NCBI RefSeq assembly: GCF_963583255.1
Contig: NC_084805.1
Location: 9,788,827 to 9,852,826, forward strand
Origin: Pyrus communis
Taxonomy: Eukaryota; Streptophyta; Magnoliopsida; Rosales; Rosaceae
Direction: 5' to 3'
Length of the DNA: 64,000 nt
The notes beneath the pieces were generated by a model that made no database searches, had not been told where the DNA came from, and worked only from the letters and a program-made list of their open reading frames with translations. Of the stretch, positions 37,688 to 48,865 are shown piece after piece (position 1 is the stretch's first letter; the number at the start of each line of letters is the position of its first letter). The translations under genes and the position numbers were made by a program.

Positions 37688-38411
37688 TGACACACCCCGA
37701 CCGAGATCAGGGCGTGCTGGCCGTCACACGGAGGTGACGTAACCATGTGCACATGCGGAAGCTAATAAAATAGTAATATAAAAAGTACGAATAATTAAAA
37801 ACTAGCATACAAAGTACTAAAAACAAGTGCTAGCGTGAGTTAGATGCTAAGTTCAGAGCATTAAGTCTACAGCAGTCCAAAGAAAAATGATTCGACAATA
37901 GTACACCCGAAGGTGACCCTACGCTGATGAGCGTCTGTCAGAAATGCCGGGAAAGCCCTCTGGGAAACCACCGAATTTGCTAAGCAACTAGAACCTGGAG
38001 GGGCGCAAAACAAAAGCTTGAGTGGGCAAAAACAAAGCTTTTCGAAAACCATTGAGAAAAATACATTCTAACCCCTCGCCGTAAAACCTGTATACTTCCC
38101 AGAAAATAACATATATACGTATGTATATAGATATGCCAAACATGCTCAAGAGTATACCATGTCGAAACCTCAGAATGAAATGCAAGTGCTCAGGTATAAA
38201 TCATATCAATAACATATAATCTGGCAGCCGGAGTCACCTAACGTGACCTGTACGGCTACATGTAGAGCTCAAATCTCAAACTCAATAACTGAACCTGCCC
38301 ACGAGTCGGAACCACCTAAAGTGGTCTGTACGACAGGCTTGGGTTTAATACATATATACGCTCTAGTGCTACGATCACGTGAAGGCTGTGCGAATAATCG
38401 CGGGTCACCTA

Positions 38412-40366
38412 TGATGCGGGATTTATACGCATACAAATTAAACCCTCTTTTTGTCAATTTGTAGTATAAGTGCAAGTAGGGATCGTTCTGGACCGGGGAT
38501 TAGGAGGGATTGTTAATCACTTGGATTTGACTAAAAAAAAAAACACAAAATAAAATACTATACTAGACTCAAATATTGCAAAACTAAACTTTAAAACACT
38601 AAAACAAACCAAAAGATTCAAACAAGTTCAAAAGACTCAAAACTCTTAAAAACACAAACTAAATTGATTTTTAACTAATTTGACATTAAAGTAAAGGGGG
38701 ATTTAGATTTTAACGAAATTAAACTAAATGAACAAATTGCAAATTAAAGCAGAATGTAAATATGAAAATGATAAAATGGAATGAATGGATGATAGAATAG
38801 CTAAGGGGTTCATCTCCACACAGGTTACACTTGCATAATAAAATGATTTCCAATTGCATTTCAATAAATCATTAATTCTCAACACTCCAAGTTAATTAGG
38901 TCCGCTTAAATTAACCGTCAAGTTTTCCTTAAGTTAATGAATTGGATGATTGCATACGACAACCCAAAGCATTCCTCACAAGTTCCCTACATGAATTGCA
39001 TAATAGAGATACAAGCAAGAATCATTAAGTTCTTTGAAAACTATAAGTGTTGACGAGGCATTTGTTACTATGATTGCATGAAACTTATGCCAAGAATTCG
39101 TTTAACGCGATTGTTTATAAGCAACCTCCACTACTTGTGAATATAAGTTCATAACGATTAGGTGAAATTCACTTATATTCTAGCGTCAAATTCATGCATG
39201 AAAATTAAGTGTGCACTCTCAATAAACATACATAAATAGGTTATCAATAAAACAGTTAAACAAATTGAATTCACAACTTATGAAACGTAATTAGAAGTAA
39301 TCAAATCAAAATGCAAGCATAAACATATATTTCGAATCACCCCCTAGCTAAAGGGGGGGGGTTTAGTTCCTCATACAAAACAAAGAGAATTGAAATTAAA
39401 CATTGAAATCAAAGAAACGCCTAAACATTCCAACAACTCAAACTTGAATTGTATGAACGTTTAGGCTCTCTTCTCTTCCTCTTTATTGTAGCATAAGGTC
39501 TAGGGATAATTGGTTTGGGGGATGGAAGTGTGGAATGGAAGAGGAGTGGTGGAGAAGTGGAAGGGGAATGGAAAAATGGTGTTTGGATTATAAGGGGAGA
39601 GATGGGAAGCTCAAGGCTAGGGAAGGGAGAATGTGTTTGTAATGTGTTGTGTATGAAATGAGATGTTTATGAATGAATGAATGCAAGGGTATTTATAGGA
39701 GTAGTGGAGGGAACATATGGCTATGTCATTTGTAGGTGAAGTAGGTGGATGTTGTAGGTGAAGTAGGTGGATGTTGTAGGTGAAGTAGGTGGATGTTGTA
39801 GGTGAAGTGGATGTTGTAGGTGAAGTAAGTGGATGTTGTAGGTGAAGTAGGTGGATGTTGTAGGTGAAGTAGGTGGATGATATTTTAAGTGATAAGTGAT
39901 AAGTGATATGATATGTGGTTATGATATGATAAGTGGTTAAGTGGTGATGATAAGTGATAAGTGATTAAGTGATATGATATGTGGTGATGATAAGTGATAA
40001 GTGCATGTGGGTTAACTAATGAAGGAAATGCATGTGCAATGACAATGTGTTAGAATGGATGTGTGTTATGCATGGCATGATTGGGATTAGGAAAGGTTTA
40101 AATGTCCTAAAACTAAAGAGAACAAGGTTCCAACACTTTGGCTCCAATTAGGTCTTCAATTTCGTCCAACACTTTGGCTTCAAGCATAAGCTATCCGTCC
40201 TTAGCCCAAAAGTGCTCCAAAAGTCTCCAAAATGCATCTTTTTGCTCCTTTAGCCCTTTGGACCTACAAACACACGAAAATAGCTTAAAGTACTAAAATA
40301 ACTAAAGAAACATAACGTAAATGTACGAGAACAAGCCATTTAAGTCGCATAAATATGCTCCTATCA
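38412..40366 (-). mobile_element. Nested solo LTR (Athila-like family)
   Basis: 1955 bp from TGATGCGGG to GCTCCTATCA, flanked by exact ACCTA duplications at 38407-38411 and 40367-40371. On the minus strand it begins TGATAGGAGCATAT, like the LTRs of RE2, RE-B and RE-C, and has a TATA box (TATAAATA, about 39691-39698). No internal domain is present, so it is a solo LTR. A C/G homopolymer lies near 39352. Confidence 0.92.
39732..39879. repeat. 22-bp tandem repeat inside the solo LTR
   Basis: About six to seven copies of GTAGGTGAAGTAGGTGGATGTT, some shortened by 8 bp. It is followed by a looser AAGTGATAAGTGATATGATATG repeat to about 40000. Both lie upstream of the TATA box in the LTR sense, in U3. 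Confidence 0.9.
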
Positions 40367-41899
40367 ACCTACGAGTCGGAACCACCTAATGTGGTCTGTA
40401 CGACAGGACTGTGCACCTAACTTGGATCCAAGCTGAGCGTGTGGTGCGGAAGGTGAACATCACGTGAAGGATTGTGCCCTACTCTGGGTGGGAGCACTAA
40501 CACCGGGGGTGCAGGTTATAAGCTCTCTAAGCATCTCAAACAACTACTGAATGTAAATATGAATAACACTTACCTGGCACTTACCTGTGCGCCCACAACA
40601 CCCAAATATGCATATGTATATATATATGCAACTACTAATGCAACCAACGATGCATGACTAACGATAATGTAATGCATGGCATATAACTGATAACCATTTA
40701 ATCAATTTCTGGGAAAAAAATATAGTATATAGGTATATACGGAAAACCAAAAGCCCACTCACTGGTATGTGGAAGGGTCGTAGCCCCCCTGCCTCGAGTG
40801 ACCACGCTCGTCCTCGGGATACGTATCACCTATATGCAAAACAACTATAAAAACGTTAATTTTAAAGCATATAACCAACTTCTCGTAATAACTTCTCATA
40901 CATTGCTCAAATTGGACAAATGAATATACCAACGTGCTCTACACAACCTCAGGATCACACCCAAATTTTTAGAAAAATTTTCCACCGCCGCACGCGCCGG
41001 CCAAGGTACGGCCACACGCGCCGGCCACGCGTAGGCACGTGCCTGGCACGCTGACGGCGTCAACTGACGCCGTAAGGAATATTCCGTTAGTTCTAACGGA
41101 TTCCGTTAACGGCGTCAGGAATATTCCGTCAGACTTGACGGAATATTCCGTCTCCTTCCCCGGCGAACCTCCGGCGCCGGAAAACTGGAAAAACTTCAAA
41201 CGTTGATATCTCGTCCGTTTTTCACCCAAATTTCACGAAATTACTACCAAATTAAAGCTTAAACCTAGGAGAACACCAATACACCACTTTTAAGGGTTAA
41301 AAATTACGAGATCTTACCTGTCACCACACTCCAATTCCGGCCAACTTCAAAAACGGCTATCCCGACGTCCAATTTCTTCAAATGAACCACTCCGAGACTC
41401 CTTGGGACCCCACCAAGCTACCTACAAGCTTCATTTTCCCTAAAACGTGAGAATTCACGTTTGCATGAATAGTACCCCAAAACGGACTTCGTGAAATCGA
41501 CGTGAAAACGGTGGTTTTCTTACCTGAAAATGGTACAGCTGCACTCCTCCCAGTCTCACGAGCTCGAATGTGACCTTGGTTGCCTCGATCTGTGGGTGTT
41601 TGATGGGTTTTGGGTGGTGTCCGTACGTATATGGTGAAAGGGAAGGGAAACAGGGCTCGGGACAAATCCCAGGGAAAGGGACAGAGGGTTAGGGAGAGTG
41701 ACAGTGTGAGTGTGTGGCCCAACACATGCCAACACCACACAAAACAACCAATAACGTAAAGGGAACGAACTAGGGGTAAAAGTGTCTTTTCACACGTACG
41801 TTTTTGATATTTTCGGGACGGGCTGTCACATTAGCCCACTCATTCACTTCCTTAATGTAGATAATATCGTTTGTTGAAAAAAAAAAAAAAAAAAATCTT

Positions 41900-42030
41900 C
41901 CAAAAGGTCTTACGTTTGATTCTCGCGCAAAAGCGAATTTGAACCATATTATTGCTTACTCATTATGATGACTTAGCCCATTCTTCTGTTCCATTCTTTT
42001 AATGCAGATAATATCGTTTATTCAATATTT
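41900..42030 (+). mobile_element. Second SINE-like repeat copy
   Basis: AAGGTCTTACGTTTGATTCTC (B-box-like) is followed by the same TAGCCCA...GATAATATCGTTT order seen in the split copy at 37561-37687 plus 41831-41899. The two copies are adjacent, the first ending in a poly-A run (about 41877-41896). Confidence 0.45.
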
Positions 42031-42217
42031 TCATACACATATACTTGACCATAAGTAAAGACACATATTTTGACAAAAAAGAGACACTTATTTGTGTTTT
42101 TTCTTAAGTAAATTTTTTTTTTTTATGTAATTAATTACGATTAAAAATTTCTTGTAATTAATTGCAATTGTTTATTAGTATAGAAAGTATTCATTACACA
42201 AGAAGACGAAGTCAGTG

Positions 42218-42878
42218 TGTCACATCCCGACTTGGGCCCCCACTACATTCCGGGCTCGACTCCACCGTAGCACGATATTGTTCGCTTTGGGCCCTTACCA
42301 CACCCTTAAGGTTTTGTTTCTGGGAACTCACACGAGAACTTCCCAGTGGGTCACTCATCATGAGATTGCTCTCACACGCTACTCGCTTAAACTTCAGAGT
42401 TCCTATGAAACCCGAAGCCAGTGAGCTCCCAAAAGGCCTCATGCTAAGTAGAGATGAGAATATACATATAAGGCTTACAGGATCCACACCCTGGGCGATG
42501 TGGGATGTTACAATCCACCCCCCCTTAGGGGTCCGACGTCCTCGTCGGCACACTTCTGGCCAGGAATTGGCTCTGATACCAAATTGTCACATCCCGCCTT
42601 GGGCCCCCACCACATTCCGAGCTCGACTCCACTGTAGCACGATATTGTCCTCTTTGGGCCCTTACCACACCCTCACGGTTTTGTTTCTGGGAACTCATAC
42701 GAGAATTTCCCAATGGATCACCTATCATGGGATTGCTCTCGCACGCTACTCACTTAACTTCATAGTTCTTATGGAAACCGAAGCCAGTGAGCTCCCAAAA
42801 GGCCTTGTGCTAGTTAGAGATAGGAATATACGTATAAGGCTTACAAGATCCACACCCTGGGCGATGTGGGATGTTACA
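42218..42878 (-). mobile_element. Cassandra TRIM with 5S-rRNA-like LTRs
   Basis: LTRs of 295 bp (42218-42512) and 294 bp (42585-42878), each TGTCACATCC...GATGTGGGATGTTACA on the plus strand, flank a 72-bp internal segment with no genes. The minus-strand primer-binding site (plus GGCTCTGATACCA, 42569-42581) matches initiator tRNA-Met. Each LTR carries a 5S-like block on the minus strand (about 42325-42445 and 42691-42811) with GAACTCTGAAGTTTAAGCG and GTGACCCACTGGGAAGT-type text resembling 5S internal control regions. A 5-bp CAGTG occurs before the left LTR and at the right end, overlapping the terminal CA, so the duplication is probable but shortened. Confidence 0.92.
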
Positions 42879-43107
42879 GTGTACATATAAGGTAACAAGA
42901 TATTTTTGGCTTTCGGATTAAAGGCGCACTAAAAGAGAGTAGGCTTCTCTCCTCTCTTTTTTCTCCTTCCCTTCCTTCCCCTTGTCTATAAACGGTTATG
43001 GTTAAACCACGTCAATATCTTATATTAATTTTATATAGAAAGAGAAAGACAAAAGAGAGAATGTGAGAGGAGGGAAGGGAAGGGGATGGAAAAAGGAGGG
43101 GAGAGAT
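42879..43107. other. Purine/pyrimidine-rich flank of the old gag
   Basis: A pyrimidine-rich run (about 42945-42988, TCTCTCCTCTC...) and a purine-rich run (about 43038-43107, GAGAGGAGGGAAGGG...) are roughly inverted. This may be leader sequence of the old element or low-complexity DNA. No gene is seen. Confidence 0.4.
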
Positions 43108-43577
43108 GAGTTTGCATTGAAGTCTAGCTTGTTGCATCACATTCCTAAATACCATGGGTTGTCCATGGAAGATCCAAACAAGCATTTGAAGGAATTTGAA
43201 GTGGTATGTTCGAGTATGACACCCATTAATGTGGATGGGAATATTTTGAAGATGAAAGCTTTTCCATTCTCTCTTGTGGAAAATGCTAAGGATTGGATCT
43301 ATGAACCAGCACTTGGAACCGTCACTTCTTGGGAAAGCATGAAGAGAGCTTTCTTAGAGAAATTTTTCCCAACTTCGAGAGTCATTCTTTTGAGGAAGAA
43401 GATTAGTGGAATTCAACAAAGTCAAGGAGAATCTTTTCCAGCATATTAGGAGTGTTTCAAGACTTTAGTTGCATCATGCCTACAACATCAAATGGAGGAA
43501 GAGCTTCTAATTCAATATTTCTACGAGGGACTTCTTCCCATTGAGAGACAAATGCTAGATGCCTCGCAGGTGGTGCT
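43108..43577 (+). pseudogene. Old + strand gag, 5' part (split by RE2)
   Basis: The reading frame gives a retrotransposon gag domain (LLHHIPKYHGLSMEDPNKHL, then DWIYEPALGTVTSW). One stop occurs at about 43447, after which similarity continues to 43577, where RE2 is inserted in the phrase corresponding to LDAS. The rest of the gag resumes at 56626. No 5' LTR of this element is visible to the left, so it is 5'-truncated. Confidence 0.85.
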
Positions 43578-45239
43578 TGATTGATGTTTTCCTTCTTCAT
43601 GCTAGAATATGTTTAGTATAATGGCACAAGTAAGGGTGTCGAATCCATAGGGACTAATTGGACCTATATAATCACTTGTTTTGCAAGAACTCTTTACTAG
43701 AGAAATAAAACTAATCAATGTAGGCAGATTTGTTGTTGTACCTTGAAAGCATAAAGAAATGAAGTAAACACAAAATGAATGAATCAACAGCTAATAAAAT
43801 GAGATAGTACCAATGGAGATGAAGCTAGGGATTCAATTTTACCATTGCTAACCCAAGGCCATGCTTGTTGAATCAGATTATACTCATCCATCTACCTATT
43901 TCTTGAGTTTGTTTCACTTAGATATGATCAACCATATGATGTGTGGATTTGATCAAATGTCTCTAATCATGAGCCTAATTGTGATGTGCAACTTTGGTTC
44001 CTAATCAAGAATATGTAGTGCACAAGAAACTTTCACAAAACCAAAGGGAACACTTGGCAGGATGTTTGCAAAACATTCCCTTCATTCATTCACATATCCA
44101 CCAAGATTATGCATGATGTGTGCTTTAATCTTGGCTAAACAACCTGTGGTTAATTCAAATGATGATCAAGCATTAAAATCAACACGCTAAGTCACAATTA
44201 AATCGGAGAATGAAACAAGAAATAGATAGATTAAATGAGAATTCTGAATTAACTACATGGCAATCTTGCAAGGCTACATCGAATCCCTAGAGAGAGATTA
44301 GTTACACTTCATGTTTACAAAAGGTTTGACATAAACATATATAACATGAGTGAACATAGGATTAAGAAGAAAGAACCCTTGAAGCAAAACTGATGTCGAA
44401 ATCCCTTAAGAGTTGCCTTCGGTGTTGGTGCTCCAAGTGTGTTGTAAATGAAGGTGGAGCGGCTAAGGTTGAATGGTTTCTGCGAATGGGAGAGTGTATG
44501 GAATGGAATGAAGCCGAGAAGAGATTGTGTAGAAATGGAAGGGGATTTGCGGCAAAAGGGAAAGATTGGATGTGTTTGTGGTGTCTTGTGTATGAAAATG
44601 AGATGTGTTTTTTGTGTATGAATGCATGGGTTTTTATAGGGGGAATGGGAGAATAAGTGGGTGATTGTTTAAGAGTGAATGTGGTTGTTATGATTGAGAG
44701 TGCATGTGGATGAAATAATGATGGAAAAAGAGCTAGGTTGTTGGTGTGTGAATGCATGTGTTGAATGATTAGAGTGCATGTGGGTGAATATGTGGTTGAA
44801 ATGATGAAGTAGGAAGGTGGAAATGCATGTGTTGAATTGGTGGTGCAATGATGAAAGAGTAAGTGCATATGTGTGTGAATGGTGGTGCAATGATGAAAGA
44901 GTAAGTGCATGTGTGTGTGAATGCATGTGGCTAAGGGTTGTTGATTGGGCTAGAGGTTTTGCATGGCTCAAAGGATTGTTTGATTGGGCTAGGCCCTTTG
45001 TTTTATGTCCAAAGTGCATACAAGGCTTTCAAATTCGTCCAACACTTTGGCTCCAAGCATATGCTATCCATTCCAAGCCCAATTTTGCTCCAAAATGCTC
45101 CAAAATGCATCTTTTTGCTTCCTTAGCCATATGAACCTAAAAACACACGAAAATGGCTTAAACTACTAAAACAACTATGAATTAACAACATAGATGCACG
45201 AAAACAAGCTAAGTAAGTCGCCTAAATATGCTCCTATCA
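43578..45239 (-). repeat. RE2 3' LTR
   Basis: TGATTGATG...GCTCCTATCA, 1662 bp, near-identical to 54964-56625. The minus-strand TATA box (CCTATAAAAA) is at 44631-44640. Plus-strand open frames inside (for example 44393-44656 and 44817-45134) and the minus-strand ORF 44362-44910 are repeated identically or nearly so in the other LTR and show only repeated H/T/S-rich low complexity; I do not call them genes. Confidence 0.95.
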
Positions 45240-45256
45240 AATTCCCCCACACTTAG
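45240..45256 (-). other. RE2 polypurine tract
   Basis: Minus strand GCTAAGTGTGGGGGAAT directly abuts the 3' LTR, the expected site for plus-strand DNA priming. Confidence 0.85.
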
Positions 45257-45948
45257 CTTTTGCTAGTCCTCGAGCAAAACAAAATAATAACAAATAAACA
45301 AAACGACACTAAACAAGTAAAACACAACCTAAACCTTCCAACAACCGTCTTAGGGATTTCCAATGCACATGACAAGTTAAAAATCATTATTCTCACAGAT
45401 TTTAGCCATCTTTACACTTAAGTACATTCTTAATCATAGTCACCACATACTAGTTCACAATTAAGCAATTAAAACACATTTCAAATGTAGTAACATGCTT
45501 TAGAGAATTTACTCAATTCCTTACTAGAATGCACTCTATTTTCACACAGATTTTCTGACTACACACCCTACACTAGTTATATGTGAGAGATTGATGTAAA
45601 CATGAAAGACTAGTATCTCACATATGTTATAACAAAGAAAGCATTTTCTGGATTTACGATAATGACATGAATATGATCTCATGAATGGAATGCTACTACT
45701 TAGAATGAGAACCAGTGATTCCATAAGCTCATATCAAATCCAAACTCCACATTATTGAACACATAACGATCAAGATAGAAGTCAAAGGGGTGTAACGGGG
45801 CTAGGGTATTGGTTAACAATGAAAGGTGAAGGATAAACAAACATTCTTAAAGCAATAGTGAGCAAAGTATTGAATTAGGCACTTAGAATTCCCTTTAGAG
45901 CGCGGAAAACAAATTTTAGACTAATAGGGGAAATTCAAACAACTCTTA

Positions 45949-45980
<32 letters not shown>

Positions 45981-47062
45981 TAGCCGTGCCTATGGCACAA
46001 CAACTCTCATCAATAATCCTTCCCCCACACTTATTTTCTGCAACATATTAATCAAAAAGGAATTCATTTTCCGTCATGCTTACTATGCTTTAAGAACAAA
46101 GGCATGGATGGTCCTATTCTAGGCTAGGTAAGGATAACATGGGTTAACAAAGAACATAGGCTAAACAAGGCTCAAAAGGGGTTAAAACTTACAACAAATA
46201 CGAAATATGGGAAGTAAGGCTATTTGGCTATGGTGGCAACTACACAACTTTATCTTGATATATGTTATGCAATTCAATGTCATGCTTTGAATGAAATGGA
46301 TATAAGTTCTAGCATTTAGTTCTATCATGATACAATTGCATTCTAAGTAGCAACCAAGCAAGGAATAATGAGATCATGCAACAACTTTAGAAAACAAAGA
46401 ATCACAGAAAATAACTCTCCAAAGAAGGTAATGGCTCGAGTCTCACAGGGTTGTAGCGTTTGTTTGAGTTCCTTCCTTCAAGCATGTTACAAAAACGAAT
46501 TTTTCTTTTATGATTGCATGTGAAGTCATACATTATAACCATAACCAAGCATATACCAAGAGTAAATCAAACTTTCATCCATGTTTATAACTCTTTTTAA
46601 CCGTCATGCAATTACAAACCAAATCCTTATCATTGTGTTGGAAGGTACCCTAAGACACAAACACACAAAAAGCACTTAAAACACTCTTTTTAGGCTTTTC
46701 AAAACATTTTTTTCAAATTTTTATGTGATTTTCGGAGTTATAAAACAAAACACACTAAAACACTCTAAAACAATTTAAAAACACCTTAAAACAGCAAGGA
46801 ACAACATTTGAAGTTATGGGTGATAAAATCCCAAGAATTTGCATTAACAACATTAGTTACCCCCCCCCCCCCACACTTAAATCAAACATTGTCCTCAATG
46901 TTTTAAGCATAGATTCACACAAAACATAAGTAAACACACAAAAAGCACTTAAACATACTAAACATGGCAAAATGTAATTAACAAAGAGAAGAGTTTAGGG
47001 ACGCAAATCTGGTTATGGAGTGTAAATTCCCTCTTCTCCTTGGTGATTGCATTGAGGCTTTT
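45257..47062 (-). other. RE2 3' untranslated region with repeated polypurine-like tracts
   Basis: No convincing gene. Further copies of the polypurine-like GTGTGGGGG motif (minus strand) lie at about 46022-46031 and 46861-46879, the latter with a long G run next to TTGAGGACAATG. A poly-T run on the plus strand lies near 45957-45980. The part 46680-47060 is repeated in the other orientation at 61035-61445, showing it belongs to this element family. Confidence 0.6.
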
Positions 47063-47291
47063 ATCTTTGTGATTCCACAAGCTTACTCTTGAACTGGTTT
47101 CCGCCCATCGTTGATTTTCCTTTGTGCTACATAATCTTGAACTGGGCAGCAGGATTCTTTTGGTCTTCCCCGAAGGTCTGAGCTTACCCCTTTTATCTGT
47201 TTCTTTGTTCAATCTTTGCAGGAGTGGTCCCTTCTCTGGAAGTGTATCAACCGTTGAAGATGACTACTCGAGAGCAATGCTAGGTAAGCAA

Positions 47292-47630
47292 TCAGGAATA
47301 GATTCCAGGCAGTTGGCTCCAGAACAGAAGACTGACTCCAAATGCTGGCTGATTGCTTCTTTCACTTTGCCATGTGAGTAAGAACAAGGACAAAGAAAAA
47401 GACAGGGAAAGAGCATGATATGAGATACTTTTGCTTTTGACCTTGATGATATGAGATACCTTTGCTTTTGAAGAAGCGGTGAATGAATCAGCACACTTCA
47501 ATCCGTCGTTTCCTCCTAGGTCATCTGTACTCCAGGCATCTGGTATCATCTTTGGGGAAGAAGAAAGAATTGAGTATTTCGAAAGGCTTTGCTGGGAGTG
47601 CGCCCTCAGAGGTGAGGGAGAGTTGGGCAT
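47292..47630 (-). CDS. Short ORF of unknown function in the RE2 accessory module
   Basis: An open frame of 112 codons on the minus strand, downstream of a TATA box (CTCTATATATG, 47670-47680) at a spacing that would place the ATG (47630) in the first exon. The N-terminal part is Ser/Pro-rich (MPNSPSPLRAHS), a short duplication (KAKVSHII and KSISYHA) lies mid-way, and the C-terminal part is hydrophobic. A second overlapping frame (47521-47892) is open across the same region, so which frame, if any, is translated is unclear. I do not recognise a family. It may be a non-coding unit. Confidence 0.3.
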   Translation of the reverse strand: MPNSPSPLRAHSQQSLSKYSILSSSPKMIPDAWSTDDLGGNDGLKCADSFTASSKAKVSHIIKVKSKSISYHALSLSFSLSLFLLTWQSERSNQPAFGVSLLFWSQLPGIYS

Positions 47631-47670
47631 TTTCTTCAGGTTTTCCTTGCCATAAAAGATGAAGGTCGAC

Positions 47671-48145
47671 ATATATAGAGATAATAACAAGTGGTGGTAC
47701 CATTCTTTTACCCTTGTCGACAGACGTTTTGATCCCGCAAATCCGGCTTTTTGAAATATTGGCGCCTCTTCGATCTTTGAAGACGCCTCTTCGATTTCTG
47801 AGCAGGCGCCCCTTCGATTTCTGAACGACGCCCCTTCGCTTTCTGAATGACACGTGGTAGTGCAGATGCGGCTCCTTTTGACAAAGCTGCACGCGTCTTC
47901 TGAAAAGCAGAGAAAGCGTCGCCGAACTTTGCGCTTGTCGGCTAAAGATGTGTAGTTGCGATGATGGCCTCCACGTGTTTTCAGCTTTGTCAGAAATCTT
48001 TTGACAAAGTTGAACGCGTTTTCTGAAAAGCTGAGGGAGCGTCGCCTAACTTACGCCGGAAAATCCGGCTCTTTGAATCGGTGGACGCGTCGCTTTGGCT
48101 TTTTATAGAGCTATCGATCACTGCCAACATACACACTCTGAAGAT
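47671..48145. promoter_or_regulatory. Divergent promoter-like spacer of the accessory module
   Basis: Bounded by a minus-strand TATA (47671-47677) and a plus-strand TATA (TTTTTATAG, 48111-48118). Inside are about five tandem 21-23-bp units with core CTTCGATTTCTGA...CGCC (47745-47850). There is also a 62-bp segment starting TTTTGACAAAG at 47876 that recurs at 47999 (offset 123). CACGTG occurs at 47851 and 47972. The GC content is higher than in the surrounding element. Sequence supports a bidirectional promoter; activity is inferred. Confidence 0.55.
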
Positions 48146-48252
48146 TTCCCATTCTTGAAAATCGTCTCCGGCCCTTCGAAATTTAACTTCATCCACCCCT
48201 TCTCATTGAACACTTTTGAAAAATAACTAACTCATCGAACCTTAGCTTAGAT

Positions 48253-48849
48253 TTGAGTCTCAGCAGCGATCCGGTTGCGCCCCGTCAAGGTAATGTATGG
48301 CGCCCTTCTTTTTTATCTTCTAATGGTCCTCTTTCAGGTGAAGACTCCATGATGACCGATGCAACAACAGCTACGATAGTAGCTAGGAACCTCCTTACTC
48401 CTAAGGACAGTAGGCTGCTTTCAGGACGGTCCGATGAGTTGGCCGTTCAAGAGTCTCTCGCTCTCAGCGTTCAATGTGCAGGCTCTGTGTCCAACATGGG
48501 CCAACGCCTGCTTGCTCGGTCCCGCTAAGTGGAATCGTTGATGGCAGAGGTGGAAAGTCTTAAGCAGGAGATCAAACAGCTTAAGTACGAGAATAGAAGT
48601 TTGCATGTGCTTGCAAATAACTATTCGTCGGGCATGAAGAGGAAGCTTGATGAACTGCAAGAATCTGAGGGTCGAATTCACAGTGACCGTCAAAGGCTTG
48701 CGGCTTATCTCCAGAGGCACCTTTTTCCTGGGTCATCCAGCGTTTGGCCAAGTATTGAGGCCTGGAATGCTCCCGCTCCGATGCCTCCCGCTTCGACGCC
48801 TTCTGCTCCGACGCCTCGTAGTGGGGCTTCACGTAAACATCCTTTGTGA
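48253..48849 (+). pseudogene. Broken coiled-coil ORF, antisense to RE2
   Basis: A plus-strand frame begins at a TTG where a start codon would be expected (SLSSDPVAPRQGNVWRPSF follows) and runs to a TAA at 48526-48528. It then continues in the same frame to the stop at 48847-48849, about 198 codons in all. The first part has GSVSNMGQRLLARSR. The second, starting VESLMAEVESLKQEI, is a heptad-rich coiled coil of about 60 residues, followed by a Pro/Ala-rich tail (APMPPASTPSAPTP). I recall similar ORFs as extra, non-gag-pol genes in plant retrotransposon-rich DNA, but no function is known to me. The missing ATG and the internal stop suggest it is dead here. Confidence 0.65.
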
Positions 48850-48865
48850 AGGCTCATCTTTCTAC

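Larger units (their letters stand above)
37688..41830 (-). mobile_element. Solo LTR of a Ty3/gypsy (chromovirus-like) element, itself interrupted
   Basis: Reads TGACACACCCCGACC...GGGACGGGCTGTCACA on the plus strand, that is TGTGACAGCCCGTCCCG on the minus strand, a start I associate with Del/Tekay-type gypsy LTRs. Exact 5-bp direct repeats TTAGC flank it at 37683-37687 and 41831-41835, with no internal genes, so it is a solo LTR left by intra-element recombination. Removing the nested LTR (38412-40366) and its duplication leaves about 2.18 kb. It also contains CACGCGCCGGCCA repeats (about 40985-41035) and a run of GGAATATTCCGT(C/T) phrases (about 41085-41155). Confidence 0.9.

Noticed and set aside
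41378..41740. 120-codon minus-strand frame next to the solo LTR end
   Set aside because: It lies inside the 37688-41830 LTR and has no recognisable domain.
42162..42890. 242-codon plus-strand frame over the Cassandra element
   Set aside because: It simply reads through both LTRs and the internal segment on the strand opposite the 5S-like blocks; its two similar halves reflect the LTRs.
44362..45134. Paired open frames on both strands in the RE2 LTRs (also at 55748-56520), up to 182 codons and duplicated
   Set aside because: They lie wholly inside LTRs, are duplicated because the LTRs are, and consist of low-complexity H/T/S-rich or C/W/E-rich text from CATCAT/CACACA-type repeats.
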